Below, piece after piece: positions 26,157 through 34,650 of a stretch of 64,000 bases of DNA. The notes beneath the pieces are model-generated. The model saw nothing but the letters and a program-made list of their open reading frames with translations. It was not told the DNA's origin and ran no database searches. Position numbers and translations under genes: made by a program. Positions within the stretch are counted from its first letter, which is position 1; every line of letters begins with the position of its first letter. Source of the DNA: Bin22 sp965207275 (GTDB lineage: Bacteria; Chloroflexota; Dehalococcoidia; Lucifugimonadales; UBA3495); NCBI GenBank assembly GCA_965207275.1, contig CBDBMH010000001.1:868001-932000 (forward strand), given 5' to 3'.

Positions 26157-26558
26157 TTACACCAATCCACTCGCGGCAATGAGCCCGCCCGTGGCAAAGA
26201 GAAGGAGAGCAGCGGAGGCCAAAACTAACAACTTGCGGGTATTGTTGTCTCCTTCTCCCGGCGGCAACAGCCTGAGCCGCAACAAGTACGCCAGGGCAAT
26301 GGTGATCACCCATACCAGCGCCTGAACCGCGAATGCTAAGTACAGTCCTAACTTTGCCCAATCCCCATTGGTAAAGCCTTCCGGCAGTCCATACTCGTCA
26401 AAGAACGGTCGAATCCAAATCTCCGGAACAAACGACGCCACCAGAGCGCTGACAGTAACAAAAGATGCGACCAGGGCTACCCGAAACCGGAAACTCCTTC
26501 CCGGCAACGTTCCCAAAATGGCGGTTACAACCGCTGCCGCCCACACGTCGAGGAACAA
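26157..26558 (-). CDS. Small four-span membrane protein
   Basis: The 133-residue protein has four hydrophobic segments (about 5-18, 26-44, 70-92, 107-130) and no recognised family. The TTG start at 26558 is directly supported by AGGAGG 5 nt upstream. It lies between glcE and glcF on the same strand. It might anchor or assist the glycolate oxidase complex, but that is only inference from position. Confidence 0.65.
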   Translation of the reverse strand: MFLDVWAAAVVTAILGTLPGRSFRFRVALVASFVTVSALVASFVPEIWIRPFFDEYGLPEGFTNGDWAKLGLYLAFAVQALVWVITIALAYLLRLRLLPPGEGDNNTRKLLVLASAALLLFATGGLIAASGLV

Positions 26559-26715
26559 TCCTGCCTCCTAGCTTGAGTCTTGGACCGTCCGGCCATGGTA
26601 AACGCCATTATTGGAAGTCAAGCTACATAAAGTTTGGTCACCCAGTTGCTATGAGTCGGTGCACAAATCCCTTATTGAACTCTGAAGTGGAACCACTTCC
26701 GTTATTTCCTCCCCC

Positions 26716-28047
26716 CTACAACCCCCCGACAAACCGCCCCGGGTTCAGGACCCCCGACGGGTCGAAGTTGCCCTTGATGCGGCGCATGATTTCCAGTTCC
26801 CCCGCTCCGGCCGCCCCCTCCCAAACGTCCGTATTGGCCTTGATGCCCGCCGGGCAAGCCTCCACCACGGCAGGACCGCCGAGGCGGGCAGCGGAGCGGC
26901 GTACCGCATCAATGTCCGCCATTATAGCCGAGGTATCTCCCCCGTCGATGCGGGACGACGCCCACCGCAATAGTTGAACAACGCCAAACCCGGGGTCGGC
27001 GATAAGGCTCCAGCCTTGCCCGCTGCTTTCCAGGACTTCCACCAGCCCACCCACGTTGTTGGGCGGAAGCGTCACTTTCAGCGCCAGATCCGGAGGGTCC
27101 GCATCGCTCCAGGGCAGGTCGGCCAGTCGGCCCAGCAGGTTCCGGGCGCTTGTTGCGTCCACAGTCTCAACATGGCCCGCGCCCAACTCCCCCAGCAGCC
27201 GCGCCGACTCATCCCGCCGTCGGGCTACTGCCCGCGGCCTCCCCGCCACGAAGCCCAACGCCAGGGCCCCGGTATCCTCCCGCAAATCCAGGCCCAGCCT
27301 GACTCCCGCGTCTGCGGTTACCACCTGCAATCCCTGCGGCCCATAGACTTCGGATGTGAGCGCACGGCAGGCTTCCACCGCCGCTGCCATGGAAGGAAAG
27401 GCCGCCGTCACTCCCGCCCAGCTGTCGGGGACCGGCGCCAGCTTGAAGGTGGCCTCGACGATGACGCCCAGAGTTCCCAGCGATCCCGTGTACAGCTTGT
27501 TCAGGTCGTAGCCGGTGACGTTCTTGACCACCCGGCCCCCGGCCTTGGTTTCCACCCCGTCCGTTCCCGCCACGCTGATGCCAATAACCCAGTCCCGGGG
27601 CAGGCCGTAGGAATGGCGCATGGGGCCGCTGTAACCCGTGGCCAGGATGCCGCCCACCGTGGCCCGGTGGGGCAGCGGCGCCTCCAGGGGCACGTACTTG
27701 TCCCCCTGGACCAGTTCCCGCCGCAGCGATTCCAGGGTAATTCCCGCCTCGGCGGTGACCGTCAGGTCGGCCGGCTGGTAGTCCGTCACCCGGTTGAGGC
27801 GCGTAAGGTCCAGGGCCACGTCAACCCCCGAAGGCAGATTGCCCAGCCCCCCGAAAACTCCGCCACCCACGGGAAACACCGTCACCCCATTGGCCGAAGC
27901 CCACCGCAGCAACTCCGCAACCCCCTCCCGGCCGGCCGGCCGCGCCACCGCCCGGGGAGCTTTTCCGTCCACGGCATACCCCTCTGCCGCCCGGACGGCA
28001 TCGGCACCCAGGAGGGTGGTCAGTTGGTGGGCCAGGTCAGAGGTCAA
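26716..28047 (-). CDS. glcE: Glycolate oxidase FAD-binding subunit
   Basis: This 443-residue flavoprotein of the FAD-linked oxidase type partners GlcD and GlcF. The FAD-binding region includes VFPVGGGVFGGLGN near 56-69, LPHRATVGGILATGYSGP near 127-144, and GRVVKNVTGYDLNKLYTGS near 170-188. The C-terminus ends FDPSGVLNPGRF, the usual FAD-linked oxidase ending. The TTG start at 28047 has only a weak site, and the gene begins 30 bp after glcD stops, so translation probably depends on glcD. Related dehydrogenases of other 2-hydroxy acids cannot be excluded. Confidence 0.92.
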   Translation of the reverse strand: MTSDLAHQLTTLLGADAVRAAEGYAVDGKAPRAVARPAGREGVAELLRWASANGVTVFPVGGGVFGGLGNLPSGVDVALDLTRLNRVTDYQPADLTVTAEAGITLESLRRELVQGDKYVPLEAPLPHRATVGGILATGYSGPMRHSYGLPRDWVIGISVAGTDGVETKAGGRVVKNVTGYDLNKLYTGSLGTLGVIVEATFKLAPVPDSWAGVTAAFPSMAAAVEACRALTSEVYGPQGLQVVTADAGVRLGLDLREDTGALALGFVAGRPRAVARRRDESARLLGELGAGHVETVDATSARNLLGRLADLPWSDADPPDLALKVTLPPNNVGGLVEVLESSGQGWSLIADPGFGVVQLLRWASSRIDGGDTSAIMADIDAVRRSAARLGGPAVVEACPAGIKANTDVWEGAAGAGELEIMRRIKGNFDPSGVLNPGRFVGGL

Positions 28048-28077
28048 AAGCTCATCACGTGGTGGAAAGGCATTCCC

Positions 28078-29517
28078 CTACACATACCACCCGGGGTCAA
28101 CCTGCTCCGGCGTTCGCTGCATGGCCGGCTCGTACTCCTCCCCGTCCGGGAAAATCTTCCCCGGGTTCAGCCGGTTCTCCGGGGCGAAGGCGTTGCGGAC
28201 CAGCTTCATCCGGTCCATATCCTGCTCCGTATAGACCAGCGGCATGAACTCCTTCTTCTCCAGCCCGATTCCGTGCTCCCCGCTCAGGCTGCCGCCCATC
28301 TCCACGCAGTACTCCATCAACTCCGCCGCCCCGGCCATGGCCCGCTCCTTCACCCCCGGCTCCCGCTCGTCGAACAGCATGCAGGGATGCAGGTTGCCGT
28401 CGCCGGCATGGAACACGTTGGCGATTATGATGCCGTACTTCTCCGACACCTCCGACACCTTCCGCAGCACCTGGGTCAGCCTGGTGCGGGGCACCACCCC
28501 ATCGACCAGGTAGTAGTTGGGCGCAATGGTCCCGAAGGCCCCGAAGGCCGTCTTCCGCCCCAGCCACAGCCGCTCCCGTTCGCTGTCCTCCTCCGCCACC
28601 CGCACGTCGCTGGCCCCCGTCTCCCACAGGGCCGACTCCACCTCCCGGCTCACCTCGTCCACCTCTTCCCACAGGCCCTCCAGTTCAATCAGCAGCACCG
28701 CCCCCGCGTCGTCGGGGTATCCGGCGTCGGTGACGTTCTGCACCGCTCGGATGCTCAGGGCGTCGATCATTTCCAGCGCCGCCGGCACTATGCCGTGTCC
28801 GATGACCGCCGATACCGCGCTGCAGGCCGAGTCGATTTCCGGGAAGACGCCCATGAAGGTCTTGACCGTTTCGGGCAGGGGCAGCAGCCGCACCGTGACC
28901 TTGGTGGCGATGCCGAAGGTCCCCTCCGACCCCACGAAAACGCCCCGCAGGTCGTAGCCCGGCACTTCCCTGGCCGTCCCGCCCAGGTACACCTGAGTCC
29001 CGTCCTCCAGCACCACCTCCATTCCCAGCACGTGGTTGGTGGTGGCGCCGTAGGCCAGGCAGTGGGGGCCTCCGGCGTTCTCCGCGATGTTGCCCCCCAG
29101 GCTGCACGCCTTCTGGCTGGAAGGATCGGGAGCGTACCGCATTCCGAACTTGCGTACGTGGGTGTCCAGATCCAGGTTGATCACCCCCGGCTCGATGGTG
29201 GCGGTGCGGTTCTCCGTGTCCACCTCCAGAATCCGGTTCATGCGGGTGAAGGCAATCTGGATGCCCCCCGGCGCGGCCAGCGCCCCGCCGCTGAGGCCCG
29301 TACCCGACCCGCGCCCGGCCACCGGAACCCCGGCCTGGTAGGCCAGCGCCAAAATGCGGCTCACCTGCTCGGCGTTCTCCGGCAGCGCCACCGCCCGGGG
29401 CATGGACCGGTCCACCGACCCGTCATATTCGTACACCAGCAGGTCCTCCGGATGGCAGATCACGTACTCCGCCCCCACAATATCCATCAACCCCTGGATG
29501 AACGGCGACTGCTGCAC
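28078..29517 (-). CDS. glcD: Glycolate oxidase subunit GlcD (FAD-linked)
   Basis: This catalytic flavin subunit oxidises glycolate or a related 2-hydroxy acid to the 2-oxo acid. The 479 residues include PVAGRGSGTGLSGGAL near 62-77, CSLGGNIAENAGGPHC, HAGDGNLHP (histidine-rich active-site end) and SGEHGIGLEKKEF. The GTG start at 29517 is chosen because GGAGG precedes it and family alignment begins just after it. The longer reading frame upstream lacks a signal. It heads the minus-strand run glcD-glcE-membrane protein-glcF. Confidence 0.94.
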   Translation of the reverse strand: MQQSPFIQGLMDIVGAEYVICHPEDLLVYEYDGSVDRSMPRAVALPENAEQVSRILALAYQAGVPVAGRGSGTGLSGGALAAPGGIQIAFTRMNRILEVDTENRTATIEPGVINLDLDTHVRKFGMRYAPDPSSQKACSLGGNIAENAGGPHCLAYGATTNHVLGMEVVLEDGTQVYLGGTAREVPGYDLRGVFVGSEGTFGIATKVTVRLLPLPETVKTFMGVFPEIDSACSAVSAVIGHGIVPAALEMIDALSIRAVQNVTDAGYPDDAGAVLLIELEGLWEEVDEVSREVESALWETGASDVRVAEEDSERERLWLGRKTAFGAFGTIAPNYYLVDGVVPRTRLTQVLRKVSEVSEKYGIIIANVFHAGDGNLHPCMLFDEREPGVKERAMAGAAELMEYCVEMGGSLSGEHGIGLEKKEFMPLVYTEQDMDRMKLVRNAFAPENRLNPGKIFPDGEEYEPAMQRTPEQVDPGWYV

Positions 29518-29664
29518 GGTCTGGCCTCCGCGAGAGTAAAGTGGGCCGCCCCGGCATCCCGGCAACCCCATCAAGGCGATGATAGGGTAAAAAAGGGCCA
29601 GGTGGCAAGGTGGGGCATACATGGCAGCTCTTCAACTAGGGGCTTATGGCCTGCGGAACAGTAG

Positions 29665-29686
29665 GGGCAGACCTATGTGTCTGCCC
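29665..29686. repeat. GGGCAGAC hairpin repeat
   Basis: GGGCAGAC pairs with GTCTGCCC across 6 bases, like the hairpin at 5188-5211. It lies upstream of both the glc genes and the antitoxin gene. Confidence 0.5.
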
Positions 29687-29764
29687 GGGTCTTACACCCG
29701 AAACCACCCTGGCAGGAAATCTGCCTTTCCCCATTCCCGGATGAACGATCCCCAATGCCTGCGC

Positions 29765-29770
29765 TATAAT
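29765..29770 (+). promoter_or_regulatory. Candidate -10 box of the antitoxin-PIN module
   Basis: A consensus TATAAT lies 30 bp before the ATG at 29801. The -35 position is weak. Confidence 0.4.
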
Positions 29771-29800
29771 TGGCCCAACAGACAGGAAAGGGTGACCACC

Positions 29801-30034
29801 ATGGCAACTGTGCCCATTACCATCGAAGTGGACGAGCAGACGGCGAAAGCGTACTCCGCAGGGTCGGAGTTAGAGCGCCGAAGAATCCAGCTTCTGCTGA
29901 ACCTTTACCTGAAGAAACTGATCGGCGCGCCCGTCAGACCGCTGGAAGAAGTGATCGAGGACATCAGCGCCAAAGCCGCCGCTCGGGGCCTTACTCCCGA
30001 GATTCTGGAGTCCATACTACGGGATGACGAATGA
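29801..30034 (+). CDS. Antitoxin of a PIN-family toxin-antitoxin pair
   Basis: This 77-residue protein begins with a short beta strand (VPITIEVDEQTAKAY). Two helices follow (ELERRRIQLLLNLYLKKLI), then an acidic tail, the layout of small antitoxins partnered with COG1569 PIN toxins. The ATG at 29801 sits 30 bp after a TATAAT box. It overlaps the toxin frame by 11 bp (toxin ATG at 30024). The gene is intact although its toxin partner is frameshifted. Confidence 0.72.
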   Translation: MATVPITIEVDEQTAKAYSAGSELERRRIQLLLNLYLKKLIGAPVRPLEEVIEDISAKAAARGLTPEILESILRDDE

Positions 30035-30442
30035 CCTCCGCGTAGTGCTGGATACCAACGTTGTGGTCAGTGCAATGTTGTTCCGGGTTTCTGTTCCAGG
30101 CCGGGCATTCGTTTACCTCGCCAGGCGCGGGGGCTGATCATGTCTGAATCCACCATGTCCGAGCTGGTCGATGTCATTTTGCGTTCCGATTTCGACCGCT
30201 ACTTGGGAGAAGAGGAGCGGGTAGAATTCTTCTCTTCCATCGAACAGCAGGCGCAACTGGTAACCGTTACCCACTCCATCACCGCCTGCCGCGACCCCAG
30301 AGACGACAAGTTCCTCGAACTGGCCCTCAGCGGCCACGCCACCCACATCATAACCGGCGACCGCGACCTCCTCGACCTTCACCCCTTCCGCGGCATACCC
30401 ATCCTCACCCCCGTCTCCTTCCTCGACACCGCCGCAAGCTGA
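30024..30442 (+). pseudogene. Frameshifted PIN-domain toxin (COG1569 type)
   Basis: The first frame (ATG 30024) reads MTNDLRVVLDTNVVVSAMLF and continues to RRGG, then stops at 30135-30137. The rest of a normal PIN protein continues in another frame from about 30129 (LIMSESTMSELVDVI, CRDPRDDKFLELAL, HIITGDRDLLDL, then GIPILTP). The switch falls in a run of five G at 30129-30133. One extra G would rejoin the frames exactly. All acidic residues of the nuclease site are present across the two halves. It could be a true mutation, a slippage-controlled switch or a sequencing error. Confidence 0.85.
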
Positions 30443-30702
30443 TTCCCTGGCCTTCCTGCTCCTTCTCGCATCCACACGAAATAAACCGAAGACGGCAACC
30501 AGAACCACCCCCGCCTAACCCTCGCCAACCCCAAAGCCCTGTCGCCCCGAGTCCGCCGCGGCGGACCGAAGGGCCTAAAATCCTTCCAGCCAATCCCTAA
30601 AAGGGTCCCCAGGTGCACTACCCACTGACACTGGCCCCAAGACAGGCCGGGGCAATCTTGGTAAACTTCTCTTCGTAATCCGAAAGAACTTGACGGCGTG
30701 AA
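30443..30702. other. Intergenic stretch with a perfect palindrome
   Basis: No gene is supported. GTCCGCCGCGGCGGAC at 30551-30566 is a perfect 16-bp palindrome and one copy of the mini-element family. Confidence 0.55.
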
Positions 30703-33651
30703 ATGACCACTCCCCGCCATACTGAACCAAGCCTTAACACAACCCTCGGTAACCTCCTCCAACCTATGCTGGGCCAGGCCGTTGTCCGTTCCGAAAACGT
30801 CCGCGCCTTTGCCGGCCGGCCCAACCTGCAGCCGGATATCTTGATTGCCGCCGAGGGACGCGCGCCGGTGGTTATAGAAGCGGAGTATCACCCTGCCCGG
30901 AATGTAGAAAGAGAGGCCAGGTCTCGATTGGGTCTGATGCCCACCGGCGAGTCCCACCGCATCGAGTCAGTTATTGCCCTACGCTATCCGGTAAGGGACC
31001 TCCGCGAGGCGATGGACTTGCCTGCCGCGCTTGCCGCCACCCGACTAGCTTATTGCCTGCTCTCTATAGAAAGATACACGGACCCGCCCAAGCCAAAAAT
31101 CGCCAGTGTCGCCCGTTTTCCCCAGGCCGGCTGGCTGGAAGGCTCGGTTGCCGACCTGGCAGACCTGATTCGGCTGGCCTCGATTCCCCAATTGGCGGCG
31201 GAAGAGGCCGCTGACACCCTCCAGGAGGGCATTGACCGGGCCGCTGCAGCCCTGGAAGAACTGGAGCAGACCCGTCCTGCCGTAAACCCGGAGATTGCCC
31301 GCTTGCTGGGAATGGACAACGTGCCGCAGACTCGCCGTATGGCTGGCGCTATCATCGCCGATGCCATGGTGTTTCACCAGCGCATCTCCGGCATCCACCC
31401 TCACATTAAACCTCCTTCCGCCGTGTCCGGTCATCGTGCCGTCTATCCCCAATCCGATACCCTGGCAGCCTGGGACGAAATCCTCAAAATCAACTACTGG
31501 CCCATATTTGACATCGCCAGCCGTATTCTGTCCGTTATTCCGGCGGAACCGGCCAACTTCATCCTGCGCAACCTGGAATACATTGCCGGACAGTATGCCC
31601 TCTCCAGGGTCAACAACTCCCACGACCTGACCGGGCGAGTATTTCAGCGGCTGATTGCCGATCGCAAATATCTTGCTACCTTCTACACTCTCCCCGCTTC
31701 CGCCGCTCTCCTCGCTCGGCTGGCCGTGGCCAAGCTGGACGGGGTGGATTGGGCCAATGCGGAAGCCATTGCCAGGTTGCGCGTGGGCGATTTCGCCTGT
31801 GGCACCGGCGCCCTCCTTTCTGCCGTCTATGAGCAGATGGCCTCCCGGCACGAACGGGCCGGTGGTCAATCTGACGCCATTCACCAGGTTATGATGGAAG
31901 AGGTGATGTATGGCTGCGACGTGATGCCCTCGGCAGTCCACATCACCGGCGCCACCCTGTCCGGCGCCCAGCCCAAGATTGGCTTTGGTCAAACCCGCCT
32001 CTATACCATGCCCTACGGCCGGTTGAGCGACGGCACCGTAGCCATTGGCTCCCTGGAGTTCCTCAACTCCAACTCCCAGCTGACCCTGAGCAACTTCAGC
32101 GACCCGGCTCGCCGCACCGTTGGTAATGGCAACGAGAGCGTCTTTCAGACCATCGCCGAGGTAACCGATGAAAGTTTCGACCTCGTAATTATGAACCCTC
32201 CCTTTACCCGGGCCACCAACCACGAAGGCGCTCGGGCTACGGTGTCGAATCCCGTTTTTGCTGCATTTAACGCCGAGAAAGCCGATATGAACGCCATGGG
32301 CAATCGCCTCAATCAACTGGGTCGGGATAGTTGCTACCACGGCAATGCCGGTGTGGCTTCCGCTTTCGCCGCCTTGGCCGACAAGAAGCTGAAACCCAGC
32401 GGGGTATTGGCGTTGGTCCTCCCCCTTTCCGTAGCTTCCGGTTTGTCCTGGCAGGGCTTCCGTCAAATGTTGGCTAATGGCTACGAAGACTTGACCGTTA
32501 TGAGCATCGCCGCCAATGGCCGGGATATGTCCTTTTCTTCCGATACCGGCATGGCCGAATGCCTGGTAACCGCCCGCAAGCGGCGTGGGCCGGAGACGCC
32601 GCCAAGTCAGAGGACAAGACCCCGGTTCATCTCCTTTACTCGCCGCCCCCAGGGGCTGCCCAGCGCCAACCTGATTGCCGAAAGCATCCTTAACCAGGAG
32701 CATGTCTGGGAAATTGAAGAAAGACCCCATGGTGGCACTCGTATAGTGGTCGGGGAAGAAACCACGGGGCTGACGTTGACCATCCCCGCCGACGCGGTGG
32801 ACTCCCCCTGGGGAGTCGTTCGTCTCCGTGCCTACTCCCTGGCCCAGACCGCTTACGCCCTGACCCGGGGTCAGCTGTGGCGCCACCCCGCTAACCCGCC
32901 GGCCGACCTCCCTATGGCCGTCCTGGACCAGGTAGGCGGGCTGGGTCTGGTGGACCGAGACATTACCGGCCCGTCGCCACGTGGCCCTTTTGACAAGGCT
33001 CCTCCCAATTCAGAGACAATTTATCAAGCCTTGTGGAACCACAACGCCAGGCAGGAATCCCGGTTGATCTGCTCCCCGGATTCCTCCCTGGAAGCACGTA
33101 CCGGAATGGCGGAAAAGGCTACTGAGGTTTGGACCACGGCCAGTCGCGCTCACTTGAACCGCGATTTCACCTTCGGCTCCCAGGCTTTGGCGGTGGCCTT
33201 TACCGAAAAGGAGTCCATCGGCGGCAGAGTCTGGCCCAACGTGATTTTCGACGACAGTCGCTTTGACTACGCCTTTTCCCTCTGGGGGAACAGCACCCTG
33301 GGGCTGTTCTGCTTCTGGTGGCACTCCAGCCGGCAGCAGTCCAGCAAGGCGGGTCTGACCATACGCTCCGCTGAAACCCTCCCTGTCCTCGACTTCCGCA
33401 CCCTTACCGATGAGCAACTTTCCAGAGCCGAGGAAATCTTCGATGAGTTCCGCGGCAAGGAGTTTATGCCCGCCTACCTGGCCGATGCCGACCCCAACCG
33501 CGCCCTGCTGGACCGCCGCGTCGTCTGCGACCTGTTGGGCCTGGACGAAACTTTTTACCGGGGCGTGCGCGACCTGGCCGCCAGGTGGTGCGCCGAGCCT
33601 TCCGTCCACGGCGGCAAACCCCGCCCCAAGTCTGCCACCTTCCAAACCTGA
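30703..33651 (+). CDS. Single-chain nuclease-methyltransferase, MmeI/type IIG-like
   Basis: The 982-residue protein has a layout like MmeI. An N-terminal nuclease-like domain (LQPDILI with D45, then VVIEAEY with E59 and E61) is followed by a helical connector. The N6-adenine methyltransferase core comes next, with motif X-like FYTLPASAALLARLA near 327-341, motif I VGDFACGTGALL at 361-372 and motif IV NPPF at 498-501. The last 400 residues are probably for target recognition. The ExK lysine of the nuclease is E61 here, so cutting may be altered or lost. No separate specificity or restriction gene is adjacent, so it would act alone. ATG 30703 has a weak upstream site. Confidence 0.82.
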   Translation: MTTPRHTEPSLNTTLGNLLQPMLGQAVVRSENVRAFAGRPNLQPDILIAAEGRAPVVIEAEYHPARNVEREARSRLGLMPTGESHRIESVIALRYPVRDLREAMDLPAALAATRLAYCLLSIERYTDPPKPKIASVARFPQAGWLEGSVADLADLIRLASIPQLAAEEAADTLQEGIDRAAAALEELEQTRPAVNPEIARLLGMDNVPQTRRMAGAIIADAMVFHQRISGIHPHIKPPSAVSGHRAVYPQSDTLAAWDEILKINYWPIFDIASRILSVIPAEPANFILRNLEYIAGQYALSRVNNSHDLTGRVFQRLIADRKYLATFYTLPASAALLARLAVAKLDGVDWANAEAIARLRVGDFACGTGALLSAVYEQMASRHERAGGQSDAIHQVMMEEVMYGCDVMPSAVHITGATLSGAQPKIGFGQTRLYTMPYGRLSDGTVAIGSLEFLNSNSQLTLSNFSDPARRTVGNGNESVFQTIAEVTDESFDLVIMNPPFTRATNHEGARATVSNPVFAAFNAEKADMNAMGNRLNQLGRDSCYHGNAGVASAFAALADKKLKPSGVLALVLPLSVASGLSWQGFRQMLANGYEDLTVMSIAANGRDMSFSSDTGMAECLVTARKRRGPETPPSQRTRPRFISFTRRPQGLPSANLIAESILNQEHVWEIEERPHGGTRIVVGEETTGLTLTIPADAVDSPWGVVRLRAYSLAQTAYALTRGQLWRHPANPPADLPMAVLDQVGGLGLVDRDITGPSPRGPFDKAPPNSETIYQALWNHNARQESRLICSPDSSLEARTGMAEKATEVWTTASRAHLNRDFTFGSQALAVAFTEKESIGGRVWPNVIFDDSRFDYAFSLWGNSTLGLFCFWWHSSRQQSSKAGLTIRSAETLPVLDFRTLTDEQLSRAEEIFDEFRGKEFMPAYLADADPNRALLDRRVVCDLLGLDETFYRGVRDLAARWCAEPSVHGGKPRPKSATFQT

Positions 33652-33785
33652 CCTCTCCTCCCAATCCCTATTTCCTAATTCCTAATTCACTGACACTCCC
33701 CCCTTCCCATCCTGGATAACCCCTCGCTACCATAACCCCATAATGAAGAAAATAACCCGGTTCTCCAGCCTCAATAGTCAACAAT

Positions 33786-33846
33786 CCCCCTCTCCCTCAG
33801 GGAGCGGAACGTCCGCCTTTGGCGGAAGGGGCCGGGGGTGAGGGCC
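33786..33846. repeat. Large repeat with nested mini-palindrome
   Basis: Compared with 33967-34005, this copy has an extra block of about 22 bases (GCGGAACGTCCGCCTTTGGC plus a few) at the hairpin apex. The flanks match. Confidence 0.6.
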
Positions 33847-33966
33847 AGGGCGGCCGACCCGCCAAAACCCCGCCACCAGGTCACGGCGCCCAGCTACAAA
33901 ATAATCGGAAATGAGCGGAAATAACCGGAGAAAACGCATTTTTCTCCCCGCCCGATTAGTGAATGT

Positions 33967-34005
33967 CCCCCCTCTCCCCCAGGGAGAGGGGCCGGGGGTG
34001 AGGGC
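33967..34005. repeat. Large repeat without the nested palindrome
   Basis: CCTCTCCCCCAGGGAGAGG, then GCCGGGGGTGAGGGCC. It ends 18 bp before the ATG at 34024. Confidence 0.6.
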
Positions 34006-34023
34006 CCCCAAGGAGATAAAACC

Positions 34024-34584
34024 ATGTATACCCTGTCCCAGATCCGCCGTAGCGTCGACGCCCTGAAAAGCAAGTACGCCACCGAACTCACCGTCCTCAG
34101 GCTCTACCCCTTGGCCGAGGACTTTTGCCTTCTATGGACCTGCGCAGTCGCCGACGGCAACCCCGTGCCCGATACCCACGCCTTCATCCGCACCATCGCC
34201 CGCAACGGTGTCCGGCTCGACACCTTTACCCTGCTCGTCCCCTACCTGGAACGCTGCCGCGACGAGGAAAGAGAACCCGACTCCTTCGCCATTATCTCCA
34301 TCCTCCTGCCCAGCGTGCCCTACGAGCAACTCCGCGAGATGCTCCGGTGGATGGCCCCCGTCCTCGACGAGCGGGCCGCCGAATCCCGCCTGTCTGCCTC
34401 CCGGGTCGCCGCCGCCCGCCCACCCCATGCCCCGGGCGGGGTTCACCCCTACTGGACTCACATCACCTGGCTGGCCGCCCGCTGGTACGCCCCCAGGTGC
34501 GTTCAATGCTCCGCCGCGCCCCTCGAATCAAATCCCTTCCCCCTTCGACGGGGCGGAACGTCCGCCTCTGGCGGGGAAGGTTAG
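34024..34584 (+). CDS. Unknown protein with repeat-derived C-terminus
   Basis: This 186-residue protein is mostly helical (LSQIRRSVDALKSKYATEL; LLVPYLERCRDEEREPDSFA). No family is recognised, though the N-terminal part looks like a conserved hypothetical type. The last 20 residues (from about ESNPFPLRRGG) are read from the dispersed GC-rich repeat at 34534-34593, which also supplies the stop. The native end may have been replaced when the repeat arrived. ATG 34024 has AGGAG upstream. Confidence 0.6.
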   Translation: MYTLSQIRRSVDALKSKYATELTVLRLYPLAEDFCLLWTCAVADGNPVPDTHAFIRTIARNGVRLDTFTLLVPYLERCRDEEREPDSFAIISILLPSVPYEQLREMLRWMAPVLDERAAESRLSASRVAAARPPHAPGGVHPYWTHITWLAARWYAPRCVQCSAAPLESNPFPLRRGGTSASGGEG

Positions 34585-34593
34585 GATGGGGGA
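34534..34593. repeat. CCCTTCCCCC repeat with nested mini-palindrome
   Basis: It begins CCCTTCCCCCTTCGACGGGG and ends GAAGGTTAGGATGGGGG, with GTCCGCCTCTGGCGG (34560-34574) inserted near the middle. A related copy without the insertion is at 35182-35221. Confidence 0.6.
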
Positions 34594-34650
34594 GATAATC
34601 CCCCTATCCTGTCCATCCATGTTCAACCCCCGAGACCAGGAGATTGCCCC

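Larger units (their letters stand above)
33652..34023. other. Intergenic stretch made of dispersed repeats
   Basis: No gene is supported. Two copies of a repeat beginning CCCTCTCCC and ending GCCGGGGGTGAGGGCC lie at 33786-33846 and 33967-34005. The first carries an inserted mini-palindrome (GTCCGCCTTTGGCGGA, 33811-33826) which the second lacks. Confidence 0.6.

Noticed and set aside
26974..29664. Very long open frame (about 896 codons) on the plus strand
   Set aside because: It is antisense to glcE and glcD. The translation is rich in Arg, Pro, His and Gln, as expected of a shadow of GC-rich genes.
31045..32886. Open frame of 613 codons on the minus strand
   Set aside because: It is antisense to the MmeI-like gene, which has recognisable methyltransferase motifs.
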